Counted from the first letter of the stretch, positions 10,005 to 19,344 are shown. The stretch is 36,662 nt of DNA from Candidatus Nealsoniibacteriota bacterium (GCA_003551845.1 PUNQ01000031.1:1-36662); one strand, 5' to 3'. The notes: generated by a model from the sequence alone, not told the origin. Numbers and translations: made by a program.

Positions 10005-10061
10005 ATGTTTTTTAATAGCGTAAAACTATTTTAATTAATTTTTTTTGTTTTGTAAAGAAGC

Positions 10062-10100
10062 ACCCCCATTTTTACACCTACGAGGTGTAAAAATAGGGGT
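10062..10100. repeat. Palindromic repeat copy 2 (ACCCCcATTTTTACACCT-ACG-AGGTGTAAAAATaGGGGT)
   Basis: 18-bp arms with one mismatch, 3-nt loop; centre in opposite orientation (ACG) to copy 1 (CGT). Confidence 0.92.
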
Positions 10101-10118
10101 TGCATTTATTTTTGAGTA

Positions 10119-10127
10119 TGTTATATT
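10119..10127 (+). promoter_or_regulatory. Extended -10 promoter candidate (TG-t-TATATT) for sodA
   Basis: TGTTATATT at 10119-10127; start codon at 10241. Confidence 0.4.
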
Positions 10128-10240
10128 TACTAATAGTAATAGTTATCAATAAAATTATTACGAATAGATTGGGTCTCCTCTTAACCTTAATATCATTTAA
10201 ATTAAAAAATATAGAAAATTAAAAATTAACCAAAAAAATT

Positions 10241-10849
10241 ATGAACCATCAACTACCCGAACTCTCGTATTCTTATGATGCGTTGGAATCTTTTATCGAT
10301 GAAAAAACGATGAAGATTCACCATACAAAGCATCATCAAGGATACATTGACAAACTAAACAAAACGTTACAAGGAACCGCTTTTGAAGATTGGGAGCTAA
10401 ATAAGCTTTTGAAGGGGCTCGATGAGCTTCCGGATAAAATTAAAACCTCAGTCAGAAATAATGGCGGAGGCCATGCCAATCACATTCTTTTCTTCGGCGG
10501 CATGAGTCCTTCCGGAAAGAAGAGTCCGGAGGGAGATCTTTTGAAAATGATAGAAGAAGAATTCAGTAGTTTTGAAAATTTCAAAACTGAATTTGAAGAG
10601 GTGGCCGGATCTCATTTCGGATCAGGCTGGGCATGGCTGGTAAAGGCAGGCAAGGGCCTGGAAGTTTATTCCACTGGCGGACATGATAGCCCGGTAACGG
10701 ACGGATATGAGCCTCTCTTAAATCTCGACGTTTGGGAGCATGCTTATTATCTGAATTATCAAAATAAGCGAGGAGAGTACATAAGTAATTTTTGGAATGT
10801 TGTTGATTGGGATGAAATTGAAAAGAGATTTGAAAAAGCTAAAAAGTAA
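10241..10849 (+). CDS. sodA: Fe/Mn superoxide dismutase
   Basis: IHHTKHHQGYIDKLN, NNGGGHANHILFFGGM, GSGWAWLV, LNLDVWEHAYYLNYQNKRGEYISNFWNVVDW. Confidence 0.95.
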   Translation: MNHQLPELSYSYDALESFIDEKTMKIHHTKHHQGYIDKLNKTLQGTAFEDWELNKLLKGLDELPDKIKTSVRNNGGGHANHILFFGGMSPSGKKSPEGDLLKMIEEEFSSFENFKTEFEEVAGSHFGSGWAWLVKAGKGLEVYSTGGHDSPVTDGYEPLLNLDVWEHAYYLNYQNKRGEYISNFWNVVDWDEIEKRFEKAKK

Positions 10850-10876
10850 ATTGTTTTTGACAGTCGGCAAGCAATG

Positions 10877-10902
10877 AAAGCACCGGAATTTTCCGGTGCT
10901 TT
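10877..10902 (+). terminator. Intrinsic terminator downstream of sodA
   Basis: AAAGCACCGGAA-TT-TTCCGGTGCTTT perfect stem followed by TTGTGTTTTT. Confidence 0.85.
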
Positions 10903-10914
10903 TGTGTTTTTAAT

Positions 10915-10937
10915 TTTTACACCTACGAGGTGTAAAA
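10915..10937. repeat. Palindromic repeat copy 3 (TTTTACACCT-ACG-AGGTGTAAAA)
   Basis: 10-bp perfect arms, ACG loop, trailing GTGGGG; between the sodA terminator and the next promoter. Confidence 0.9.
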
Positions 10938-10958
10938 GTGGGGTTTTTAGTTAATATG

Positions 10959-10967
10959 TGCTAATAT
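10959..10967 (+). promoter_or_regulatory. Extended -10 candidate (TG-c-TAATAT)
   Basis: TGCTAATAT 31 nt upstream of the ATG at 10998. Confidence 0.4.
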
Positions 10968-10997
10968 TGGAATTGAATTCTCTATTTATTTTATGAA

Positions 10998-12395
10998 ATG
11001 AACAATCATTTTGAGCAAAAAAAACGAATTTATGAAAGCATGATCGACTTCGGTGTTATAGGTTCGGATGAAAATTATTCAATATCTTCCACGTTGCCGA
11101 ATATTTTATATAAAAAAGAAGAGATATCGATGTCCGACTATCTGAAGGCATGGAATAATTTTTTGAATGAAAAGAAAGGAAATTTAAGCTTGTACGTTCA
11201 TGTGCCGTATTGCATTGAAAAGTGTGCCTATTGCTACACTTCGAGCTCGAAACTGGAAAATGAAAGCGAATTGGAAGAGTATATAGATAGATTAATTTGT
11301 TATCTTAATTTTTTTGAGGAACACTTTAGAAATGAGGTTTTTGATAATTTGTATGTCGGGGGCGGGGATCCGGGAATACTTTCGGAGAAGCTTTTGGATA
11401 AGCTTATGAAGGCTGTGTTTTCAAATTTTGAATTTCGTAAAAATGGAGAACGTACAGTTGAAAATGATCCGAGAACAACAAATGAAAAGAAGTTGAAAAT
11501 CCTAAAAAAATACGGAATAAACAGATTGAGTATAGGAGTCCAGTCTTTTAACGAAGAAGTTTTGGAGCTCAGCAACAGAATAAAACAAAAAGAAAAGAAG
11601 GTCCGAGAAGTGATAAGCGACGCTAAAAAAATCGGTTTTGACATAATCAATGTGGATTTGATGATAGGGCTCTATGAAGAGGATGAAAAATCAATAATTG
11701 AGAATTTTGAAAAGCTTGCTGAAATTGGACCGGATCGAATAAGCATATATCCGCTACAGCCTCAAGATAAATATTTGAAAAAGGTGTATAAAAAAGACAG
11801 AAGTACATTTTTCAAGATCAGAAAAAAGCTTTATAAGAAATCAGTCCCTGAAATTTTGAATATTGCAAAAAAGAATGATTACGACGTGAATAGAGAGCAC
11901 TTAAGAGCAACTCAAAATGCCAATGATGCCAATTCAATAGCCTTCAAAAAAGAAAATAGCAGCCGTTTCAAAACCAATTATGTGGCATACCCCGTTGATG
12001 AAATGAATTCAATTTTAGGAGTCGGTCATATGGCTATGTCGAGAATCGGGAAAAAAATGGAGTGCAATGCCTTAAGATCTTTTGCGGAAGAGCCTGAAAA
12101 CTACAATTTCGTAGGTTATTTATTGAGTCCGAAAGAGCAACTTATAAAACATATAATAACTAATCTTTCCTATAAAAGCAGCTTTTCTCTTCAAAAAATT
12201 AAAGATGATTATAATTTTAGTGAAAATCTAATTGAGGAAGTAAAAACAATATTTGAGAAGATGCAAGATTACGGTGTAGTGGAAATCAATGAATCGGAGA
12301 TCAAGTTTAAGGTTGAAAATCCTCGGGAAAAGCTTCTTTATACACTTTTTCTTTTTGAGGAAAAAGATGTTATGAGCTTGTTGCCAGATTCGTGA
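10998..12395 (+). CDS. HemW/HemN-like radical SAM protein (paralogue 1)
   Basis: LYVHVPYCIEKCAYCYTSSSKLE (CxxxCxxC), YVGGGDPGILSEKLLDKL, NRLSIGVQSFNEEVL, INVDLMIGLYEEDEKSI. Confidence 0.85.
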   Translation: MNNHFEQKKRIYESMIDFGVIGSDENYSISSTLPNILYKKEEISMSDYLKAWNNFLNEKKGNLSLYVHVPYCIEKCAYCYTSSSKLENESELEEYIDRLICYLNFFEEHFRNEVFDNLYVGGGDPGILSEKLLDKLMKAVFSNFEFRKNGERTVENDPRTTNEKKLKILKKYGINRLSIGVQSFNEEVLELSNRIKQKEKKVREVISDAKKIGFDIINVDLMIGLYEEDEKSIIENFEKLAEIGPDRISIYPLQPQDKYLKKVYKKDRSTFFKIRKKLYKKSVPEILNIAKKNDYDVNREHLRATQNANDANSIAFKKENSSRFKTNYVAYPVDEMNSILGVGHMAMSRIGKKMECNALRSFAEEPENYNFVGYLLSPKEQLIKHIITNLSYKSSFSLQKIKDDYNFSENLIEEVKTIFEKMQDYGVVEINESEIKFKVENPREKLLYTLFLFEEKDVMSLLPDS

Positions 12396-12491
12396 TTTGA
12401 TTGAATAAGGCTTTTTGGCAAGTTATGTAGTTGATGGAGCAAACAATAAAATAGTTTTACAAAAGCTAAAAATTGTAATTAACGAAACTTG

Positions 12492-12500
12492 TGATATAAA
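12492..12500 (+). promoter_or_regulatory. Extended -10 candidate (TG-a-TATAAA) for metK
   Basis: TGATATAAA about 80 nt upstream of metK. Confidence 0.35.
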
Positions 12501-12582
12501 GAAAGACAACGAACCAAAGTCTTCCCGCACAATTAATCGACTTTATAACTCTTAATGCTCAAAAGTAATTTTTAACAATCAT

Positions 12583-13575
12583 ATGAATAAAAATATCAGG
12601 ACTGCAGAATTCGTAACACCCTCACATCCGGATAAGGTTTGTGATCAAATATCGGACGCCATTTTGGATGAATGCTTGAAGAAAGATAAAAATAGTAGAG
12701 TGGCTGTGGAGGTCATGGGTGGGCACGGAGAAATTAAAATAATGGGAGAAGTAACAACCAAAGCGAAGGTAGATTATGAGGGTTGCGCGCAAAGAATATA
12801 CAGCCAATGTGGATACGATCAAAAAATTTCAGTCGAAGTAAATATTTCCAAGCAAAGTCCCGAAATATCTCAAGGAGTGGATACGGGCGGTGCCGGAGAT
12901 CAGGGAATAATGGTCGGTTATGCGTGCAGAGAAAATTCGGAATTCATCCCTCAGGAGCATTTTTTAGCCAAAAGTTTATGTAAATTTTTGTATGAAAAAC
13001 ATAAGAAAGACGGGAAAACTCAAGTAACGATTAACGAAAACAAAGTGGATCTCGTCGTGGTAAGCATGGCCGACCTTAAAAAGGAGGAAATTGAAAAGAT
13101 GGTAAAATTATGGATTTCGGAGAATGATTTCAATGTTAATTTTGAGGGATGTAACATTATAATCAATCCGGCCGGAGATTGGGCTATGAGCGGTTTTGAT
13201 GCTGACGCCGGGCTTACGGGCAGAAAAATAGTTGTTGATTCATACGGACCCCGAGTTCCGGTCGGTGGAGGATGCTTTTCCGGAAAAGATCCCACTAAAG
13301 TCGATAGGAGCGCCGCTTATATGGCAAGAAAGGTCGCTCTTGATTATCTTAAAAAAAATGGTGCCGACGAGGCTTTAGTGAGATTAGCTTATGCAATAGG
13401 AAAAAGAGAGCCGGTAATGAAGATTGTAGAGCTTGACGGCAAAACGGAACGGATAGAAGGGTATGATCTAACTCCCCGGGGAATAATCGAGTCTTTGGAC
13501 TTAAAGAGGCCCATTTATCAAAACTTATCCGGGATGGGTCATTTCGGAAGGAAGGATCTTCCCTGGGAAAACTGA
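12583..13575 (+). CDS. metK: S-adenosylmethionine synthetase
   Basis: TPSHPDKVCDQISDAILD, GAGDQGIMVGYACRE, DADAGLTGRKIVVDSYGPRVPVGGGCFSGKDPTKVDRSAAYMAR, GHFGRKDLPWE. Confidence 0.96.
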   Translation: MNKNIRTAEFVTPSHPDKVCDQISDAILDECLKKDKNSRVAVEVMGGHGEIKIMGEVTTKAKVDYEGCAQRIYSQCGYDQKISVEVNISKQSPEISQGVDTGGAGDQGIMVGYACRENSEFIPQEHFLAKSLCKFLYEKHKKDGKTQVTINENKVDLVVVSMADLKKEEIEKMVKLWISENDFNVNFEGCNIIINPAGDWAMSGFDADAGLTGRKIVVDSYGPRVPVGGGCFSGKDPTKVDRSAAYMARKVALDYLKKNGADEALVRLAYAIGKREPVMKIVELDGKTERIEGYDLTPRGIIESLDLKRPIYQNLSGMGHFGRKDLPWEN

Positions 13576-13792
13576 ACAAGGTCTATCAAAGCAACGTTAA
13601 AAAACAAAAAGCAAATCATATTACACTTTTTTCGGTTCGAATTTTGCTTAAATCAAAGCCCTACTTATTTTTATTGAAGCGAGACTGAATCGGATTTTAG
13701 TTTCTTCCTCTTGTTTTGAGTTGAATATTTTTAAGACTTCACCAATAAAATATCAAGCTTCGTTTTTGTAGCTTATCTATTTTTAATAAATT

Positions 13793-13801
13793 TGCTAAAC
13801 T
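13793..13801 (+). promoter_or_regulatory. Extended -10 candidate (TG-c-TAAACT)
   Basis: TGCTAAACT 26 nt upstream of the ATG at 13827. Confidence 0.35.
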
Positions 13802-13826
13802 TAAATAAAAGGTAAACAAAAAAACT

Positions 13827-14930
13827 ATGGTTAAGAAAAATTTAAAACATATAATAGCTTTTCTTATCGTCGCCTTGCTTCTGTTTTATCATTTTTACGG
13901 TCCCGCCGGACCGGTTGATCCGGAAGAGCCGACTTTGGAAGGGATTATATATCAGCTTGATGAAAATCAGTTTTTGATGGCCGAAGGGATTCTTTCCGAA
14001 GAGTATCGGGACCCCGCTGATTTGAGAGGGGATGCGGCTTATATGACTGTAACCGAAGACACTGAAATCATCGATATTGATGGAAATCTTACCGATTTTG
14101 AAAATTTGGAAATCGGAAATAAGGTGCAGGTTTGGGTTGACGGCCCGCTTATGGAAAGCTATCCGATGCAAGGAGAAGCTTCCGTGGTAAAAGTGATTGA
14201 AAAAACGGAAGCCATGAAAACTTATGAAAGCAGAAGAATGGGTGTTTCTATGAGAATTCCTCGAGAAGCAACTGCTAATTATGAAGAAGGAAGGCTGAAG
14301 GTAACCTATGTCGGGCCCGATAGTCAAATGACGGAAATAACGGATGGATTTACCTTTTTCTTGGAAGTTGTTGGAGCAGTCGATTTGGAACGGTTGGCTA
14401 ATGAAAAAATGGAGGAAGAGTCTGAGATTCTGGAAATTATTTCCGAAGTGGAAAGTAAAAGTTTTGCCGACAGGGAAGGATACGGCTTTACTGCGGAGGG
14501 TGGCCTGGGTAATGAAGTCGAATATTTCATATATGAAATTGATGACAAGGCAATAATCACATCTCGAAGTGTAATGGATCCCAATGAGGAAGGGTACTTG
14601 GAGAAGGTTGAAAATATGGTCTCAACAATTGAGGTCGATGAAGATCTGCTTGTTGTTGACAATGATGTTGACAATGATTGTGTGGTAAGTGGGTGTAGCG
14701 GAGAGCTTTGCGAACCGGAACCCATGGAAAGCACTTGTGAACATTTACCGGGAGCCGAGTGCTTAAATTATGCCGATTGTCGCTTAGTGGAAGAAGAATG
14801 TGGCTGGATTCTTTCCGAAGAGGCAGCTCGCTGTTTTACGGAGGTAGAAGCGGAATGGGGTCCGGAAGTGAGAGATTCTCGAATAGGATACCTTTTTGAA
14901 AAAGCCGAAGAAATCTCAAATCAAAATTAA
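13827..14930 (+). CDS. Membrane-anchored secreted protein with OB-like domain and C-terminal eight-cysteine cluster
   Basis: N-terminal TM (HIIAFLIVALLLFYHFYG); C-terminal CVVSGCSGELCEPEPMESTCEHLPGAECLNYADCRLVEEECGWILSEEAARC holds exactly eight cysteines. Confidence 0.75.
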   Translation: MVKKNLKHIIAFLIVALLLFYHFYGPAGPVDPEEPTLEGIIYQLDENQFLMAEGILSEEYRDPADLRGDAAYMTVTEDTEIIDIDGNLTDFENLEIGNKVQVWVDGPLMESYPMQGEASVVKVIEKTEAMKTYESRRMGVSMRIPREATANYEEGRLKVTYVGPDSQMTEITDGFTFFLEVVGAVDLERLANEKMEEESEILEIISEVESKSFADREGYGFTAEGGLGNEVEYFIYEIDDKAIITSRSVMDPNEEGYLEKVENMVSTIEVDEDLLVVDNDVDNDCVVSGCSGELCEPEPMESTCEHLPGAECLNYADCRLVEEECGWILSEEAARCFTEVEAEWGPEVRDSRIGYLFEKAEEISNQN

Positions 14931-14937
14931 ATTGTCT

Positions 14938-15855
14938 ATGCGAAAAGTGACCATAATAGGAGCCGGCTTCGTAGGTAGTACTATCGCTTACAGCTTAATT
15001 ATGGAAGATAATTTGGAAGAAATTGCGCTTATTGATATAGATCACGAATTGGTAGAAGCGGAAGTCATGGATTTGCAGCATTCGGTTCCTTTCAGGGGAA
15101 ATACGAAAGTTAAAAACGGAAGTTATAAAGATGTTCGAGACAGTAAAATAGCTATAATAACTTGTGGAGCTTCGCAAAAAGAAGGAGATACCAGATTAGA
15201 CCTAACGACAAAAAATTTACAGATAGTAAGTGAAGTCGCCGAAAAAATTTTTTCGGAAAATCCGGAAGTGATTTTGCTTATCATAACCAATCCCGTGGAC
15301 ATATTGACTCATTACATCGGAGAGATGTATCCGGATAAAAAAGATCGAATAATAGGTTCGGGAACCATTTTGGATTCGGCCCGGTTCAGATCTCTTTTAA
15401 GTCAAAGGCTTCAAGTCAGTCCCCAGAGTATACATGCCTATATAGTTGGAGAGCATGGAGACAGCGAGTTGCCTCTTTGGTCTACAGCCACCATCGGAAA
15501 TGTCTCTTTGGAAGATTTTTCCGATTTAACTGAGAATGAAAAAGAGGAAATTTTTCAAGAGGCCAAAAATGCCGCTTACTCAATAATAAAGGGTAAAAGT
15601 GCTACTTATTACGCTATCTCCGCCGGTGCCGGCCAGATAACGGAATCGATTCTTTTTAACAAGCGCAGGGTTTTACCGGTTTCACATGATCCGAAAGGAA
15701 GGTGCGGAGTAGAGGGGATAAGTCTAAGCCTACCGGTGGTTATCGGTGAAAACGGAATAGAGAAAAGATTTGATTTAAAAATATCAAAAGAAGAACGAGC
15801 CCGCCTCAAATATTCAGCTGATAAACTCAAAAAAGCTTATAAAAAAATAGATTAG
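14938..15855 (+). CDS. ldh: L-lactate dehydrogenase (LDH/MDH superfamily)
   Basis: VTIIGAGFVGSTIAYSL, CGASQKEGDTRLDL (Gln at the LDH substrate-specificity position), GSGTILDSARFRSLLSQ, VGEHGDSELPLWS. ATG at 14938 preferred over the track start at 14896. Confidence 0.9.
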   Translation: MRKVTIIGAGFVGSTIAYSLIMEDNLEEIALIDIDHELVEAEVMDLQHSVPFRGNTKVKNGSYKDVRDSKIAIITCGASQKEGDTRLDLTTKNLQIVSEVAEKIFSENPEVILLIITNPVDILTHYIGEMYPDKKDRIIGSGTILDSARFRSLLSQRLQVSPQSIHAYIVGEHGDSELPLWSTATIGNVSLEDFSDLTENEKEEIFQEAKNAAYSIIKGKSATYYAISAGAGQITESILFNKRRVLPVSHDPKGRCGVEGISLSLPVVIGENGIEKRFDLKISKEERARLKYSADKLKKAYKKID

Positions 15856-15913
15856 ATATTGTCTTTTTTTCAAAATGGAAGTATAAAGAAATAAACCAAA
15901 AAATATAAGTATT

Positions 15914-16159
15914 ATGGAAAAAGAAAAAAAGGAAGAATTAAAGAAAGAAATCAAAGAAGAAGTTTTCAAAAAGATTAAAAAAGAAATCAGCGAAGACGAT
16001 GATTCACCCGGTGGATTATTTATTCCGGCCGGAGTTTTAGCCGGTTTGGGATTCGGATTTTTGTATAACGAAATAGTTGCAGGCTTATTTATCGGTTTGG
16101 GTATCGGATTTCTTCTTTTTGCGACTTATGAAATATTGAGATCGATCGGGAAGAAGTAA
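15914..16159 (+). CDS. Small membrane protein, charged N-terminal helix + two hydrophobic segments
   Basis: 81-aa ORF with Lys/Glu-rich helix, then GVLAGLGFGFLYNEIVAGLFIGLGIGFLLFATYEI; A-rich upstream leader. Confidence 0.6.
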   Translation: MEKEKKEELKKEIKEEVFKKIKKEISEDDDSPGGLFIPAGVLAGLGFGFLYNEIVAGLFIGLGIGFLLFATYEILRSIGKK

Positions 16160-16344
16160 TTTATTTGTAAATCTGAAAAATGATACGGTGTCGGATTCGT
16201 TTTTGCAGTGATAATGATTAACAAACATAAAAAACCTTATTATCTTGAAAATAGCTGTCTTTGTTTGTTAGACTTGGATAGTGCTCATTGACGGAAATAA
16301 TTTTGCAAACTGTTAAATAAATTATTAATTAATCGTTAAATAGA

Positions 16345-17052
16345 ATGCGGAATGAGGAAGTGATCAATTATATAAATAAACAGCTGGAAGCCGGTTATTC
16401 CAGAGCTGAAATTGAAAAAGCTCTTATTGATGCCGGGTGGAGTAAAGAAGAGATAAGTGCATCCTTCGATTCATTATCCGGATCCGAAGATGAAAAGTCG
16501 ACTGTTACTGGAAAAACGGACCGGTCAAGCTCAGTAGGGCTATCAAAAAAATTGCGAATAACGGACAAGAAAAAACCGATAATTATTAGCCTTGCATTAA
16601 TTTTACTTTTTTCTTTGTCAGTTTTCGGCGGTTTTTACTTAAGTGGAGAAGATGATTCGGAAGAAAAAGATCAAGTCAGTGAGGAGGTTGCTGAAGAGGA
16701 AGAGGGGCTTATTGAAGAGGAAGAAGATGAAGATATCGTCGAACCGGACAGAGAAAGGCCCTTTTTCGGAAGTGATGCGGGACTTTTGGCAGAGGAGTGG
16801 ATTAAAACGGAGTCCCCGACATTTACGGAGCGCGGAGGTGACAACCTAAGACTTCTCGACACTGAAGAGGTCGACGAATCTGTTTTTGAAGTCAGTTTTA
16901 GTTTTGAACCCACTTATTCCGGCTATGGCCCGGTTGAAGAAGGGGAGGATTTGGAGGAAGCTGAGTCCTCTCATGTTATTGTGATTACCATTGACCGGCG
17001 CGAGGTTGTAGAAGCCGTCATTGATGATGAATTTAAGGAGTTAAACAGGTAG
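16345..17052 (+). CDS. Single-TM hypothetical protein with N-terminal helical UBA-like domain
   Basis: MRNEEVINYINKQLEAGYSRAEIEKALIDAGWSKEEISASF, TM IIISLALILLFSLSVFGGFYL, acidic linker, extracytoplasmic domain. Confidence 0.65.
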   Translation: MRNEEVINYINKQLEAGYSRAEIEKALIDAGWSKEEISASFDSLSGSEDEKSTVTGKTDRSSSVGLSKKLRITDKKKPIIISLALILLFSLSVFGGFYLSGEDDSEEKDQVSEEVAEEEEGLIEEEEDEDIVEPDRERPFFGSDAGLLAEEWIKTESPTFTERGGDNLRLLDTEEVDESVFEVSFSFEPTYSGYGPVEEGEDLEEAESSHVIVITIDRREVVEAVIDDEFKELNR

Positions 17053-17236
17053 TTAATTAACGGATAAGATCAAAAATTATCTTTCATTTTTTTGAATTTC
17101 AATATCCCACTTTTAATTTTAACTCATACTTTAAAAAGATTTGGCTGAGTTCGTTGAATGTCTTTACAACGACACTTTTTGTTTTATGGGCAATTGTTTT
17201 CAGATGTTAACAAGGTGCAACCGTTTTTATTTTTTA

Positions 17237-17245
17237 TGTTAAGCT
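17237..17245 (+). promoter_or_regulatory. Extended -10 candidate (TG-t-TAAGCT)
   Basis: TGTTAAGCT 23 nt upstream of the ATG at 17268. Confidence 0.3.
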
Positions 17246-17267
17246 TAAATTAAAATAATGAGATAAG

Positions 17268-19235
17268 ATGAAAATAGTTTTTATTGATTCGTTTTACATC
17301 AGCAAGGAAAAAAGATTAAAGTGTTCGGGGCTGGGCATAATCAGTATCGGAACCATTTTAAAAAATGAAGGGCACGATATCGATATTATTTTTCCTCATA
17401 ATTTGTTTTTTAAAAATGAGCTTTTTGAGAAAGACCCGATAAGAAAGAGTATTGATTCATTGGTTTCCATTATAGAAGAAAAAGACCCCGAAGTAGTTGG
17501 TCTTTACGGCATTTGTAACACTTATCATATTAATCTGAAAATTGCGGAAAAGATAAAAAAAAGGAATAAAAATGTCAAAATTATTTTTGGGGGACCGCAT
17601 GCCACCGCAACGGCAAAACTATCAATGGACGCATTCCCATTCATAGACATCATAGTCAAGGGAGAAGCGGAGGCGATGATCGGGGATCTCGTATCGGCAA
17701 TTGAGAAAAAGTCTTCTCTTTGTGATATTCCTGCAATTGTTTATAGAAAAGACGGTAAAATTGTTGAAAACGAGAAAATAAAGCTTATTGATGATTTGGA
17801 TCAATTACCGGTTCCGGACTATTCTCTTGTTGATGACTTTGACAAAATGAGCATAGTTCCGATTGATCCGGGCAGAGGATGCCCCTTTAATTGTCATTTT
17901 TGTTCTACCAGCAGGTTTTGGAAAAAAAAGTTCAGAATGAAAAGCGTTGAAAGATTGGTTGATGAAATTGAGTTACTGCATAAAAAGCATAACAAGCGTA
18001 TTTTTTCCTTTTTACATGATAATTTTACTTTTGATAAGAAAATAGTTATTGAATTCTGTGATTTGCTTATCGAAAAAGAATTAAAAATCAAATGGTTTTG
18101 CTCTGCCAGAATTGATACACTCGACAAGGAGATGATTTTTAAAATGAAAAAAGCGGGTTGCCATGCGATATTTACGGGAGTGGAAACCGGATCTCCCAGG
18201 ATGCAAAGAATAATAAATAAGAATATCGATTTGGAAAAAGCATGGGAGAATTTTAAAATTTTGGATCAGGTGGGAATAAATTTTAATATCTCATTGATTT
18301 ATGGATTTCCTGAAGAGACGGAAGAAGACTTCAATCAAACATTAAGATTTTTAATAAAACTATTTACTCTTGAAAGTATGATGAGAGCCAATCTCATGTA
18401 TTTCAGAATAATGCATGGAACAAAATATTATGAAAAATATTTTGATGAAAGTGCAAAACTTTTAAGTGTTGATGAGAAGAAAGATCCGCTTTTGTCTTCT
18501 TTAACAATCAGCAAAAAATCTTTTCTATTCGGAGAAAAACTTTTTTCCGATTTTAGAGAAATATTTTCACATTTTTACAAGGTTAATAATTTATTTGATG
18601 ATTTCGGACAAAGTTTTGACGCTTTCCACCATGTTTTGATAAGGTCTCTTACGAGAAATTACAAGAAAACACTTGATAAAGTATTAATTTTTTATGAGGA
18701 TAGTCCAATTGAATTCTACCGAGATCTCGAGAATTTCGAGCCCAATTTTACCGGAAGCAAAATAAATAATATTTTTCGTAATTTCATGGAGCAAGATAGA
18801 GGCGATGACAGAAAGTGGAAGGAGGCTCAAAAACAGTTCGAAGTCGAGTTGCGGAAAAATAAAAATAAGTTTTTAAAAAGTTTGGGAGGCAGAAAAACTT
18901 CTAAAAAAATAAAAGACTTCAATAAAAGAAAAAAAACGGAAAAAGGGACTTATAAAAGGATCGATGTGGTTATAGAGGAGATTAAAAATGGAAAAATTAA
19001 GGCAAAAGATACAAGAAAAGAAGAGGAAAAAACGCTATCTTTCAATAGCGAAACATTGTTTATCGAAACATATCTGCTGGAGGAAGATTTTAGCGAAAAA
19101 AACAAAGAAGTCGATTTTAAAAAAATGAGAAGAGGCGACGAGGTAACCGTATTCGGAAATGAAAAAGACGGAAAATTAGAATGTTTATTGGTTAAAAAAA
19201 TCATAGCTTTGGATAAATTATTCATTAGGCCTTGA
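17268..19235 (+). CDS. B12-binding-domain-type radical SAM protein with extra C-terminal domain
   Basis: N-terminal Rossmann region (GLGIISIGTILKNEGHDIDII...IIFGGPHATATAKLSM), DPGRGCPFNCHFCSTSRFW (CxxxCxxC), GVETGSPRMQRIINK, YGFPEETEEDF. Confidence 0.88.
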   Translation: MKIVFIDSFYISKEKRLKCSGLGIISIGTILKNEGHDIDIIFPHNLFFKNELFEKDPIRKSIDSLVSIIEEKDPEVVGLYGICNTYHINLKIAEKIKKRNKNVKIIFGGPHATATAKLSMDAFPFIDIIVKGEAEAMIGDLVSAIEKKSSLCDIPAIVYRKDGKIVENEKIKLIDDLDQLPVPDYSLVDDFDKMSIVPIDPGRGCPFNCHFCSTSRFWKKKFRMKSVERLVDEIELLHKKHNKRIFSFLHDNFTFDKKIVIEFCDLLIEKELKIKWFCSARIDTLDKEMIFKMKKAGCHAIFTGVETGSPRMQRIINKNIDLEKAWENFKILDQVGINFNISLIYGFPEETEEDFNQTLRFLIKLFTLESMMRANLMYFRIMHGTKYYEKYFDESAKLLSVDEKKDPLLSSLTISKKSFLFGEKLFSDFREIFSHFYKVNNLFDDFGQSFDAFHHVLIRSLTRNYKKTLDKVLIFYEDSPIEFYRDLENFEPNFTGSKINNIFRNFMEQDRGDDRKWKEAQKQFEVELRKNKNKFLKSLGGRKTSKKIKDFNKRKKTEKGTYKRIDVVIEEIKNGKIKAKDTRKEEEKTLSFNSETLFIETYLLEEDFSEKNKEVDFKKMRRGDEVTVFGNEKDGKLECLLVKKIIALDKLFIRP

Positions 19236-19344
19236 CTTGAAGTGATGATTTTTAAATTTATGAAGATTACAAGGATTTAAATTTATTAATCTATTTTAAA
19301 TAATTTAAAATATTAGACTCTTATTAGCTAACCAACATCCAAAT

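Noticed and set aside
12409-12555. 48-codon open frame (GFLASYVVDGANNKIVLQKLKIV...) after radical SAM paralogue 1
   Set aside because: No start codon, no convincing similarity to the paralogue 2 C-terminal domain, and it overlaps the metK promoter candidate.
15239-15256. 18-bp perfect palindrome CCGAAAAAATTTTTTCGG
   Set aside because: Inside the ldh coding sequence and explained by codons for AEKIFSEN; single occurrence, likely chance in AT-rich sequence.
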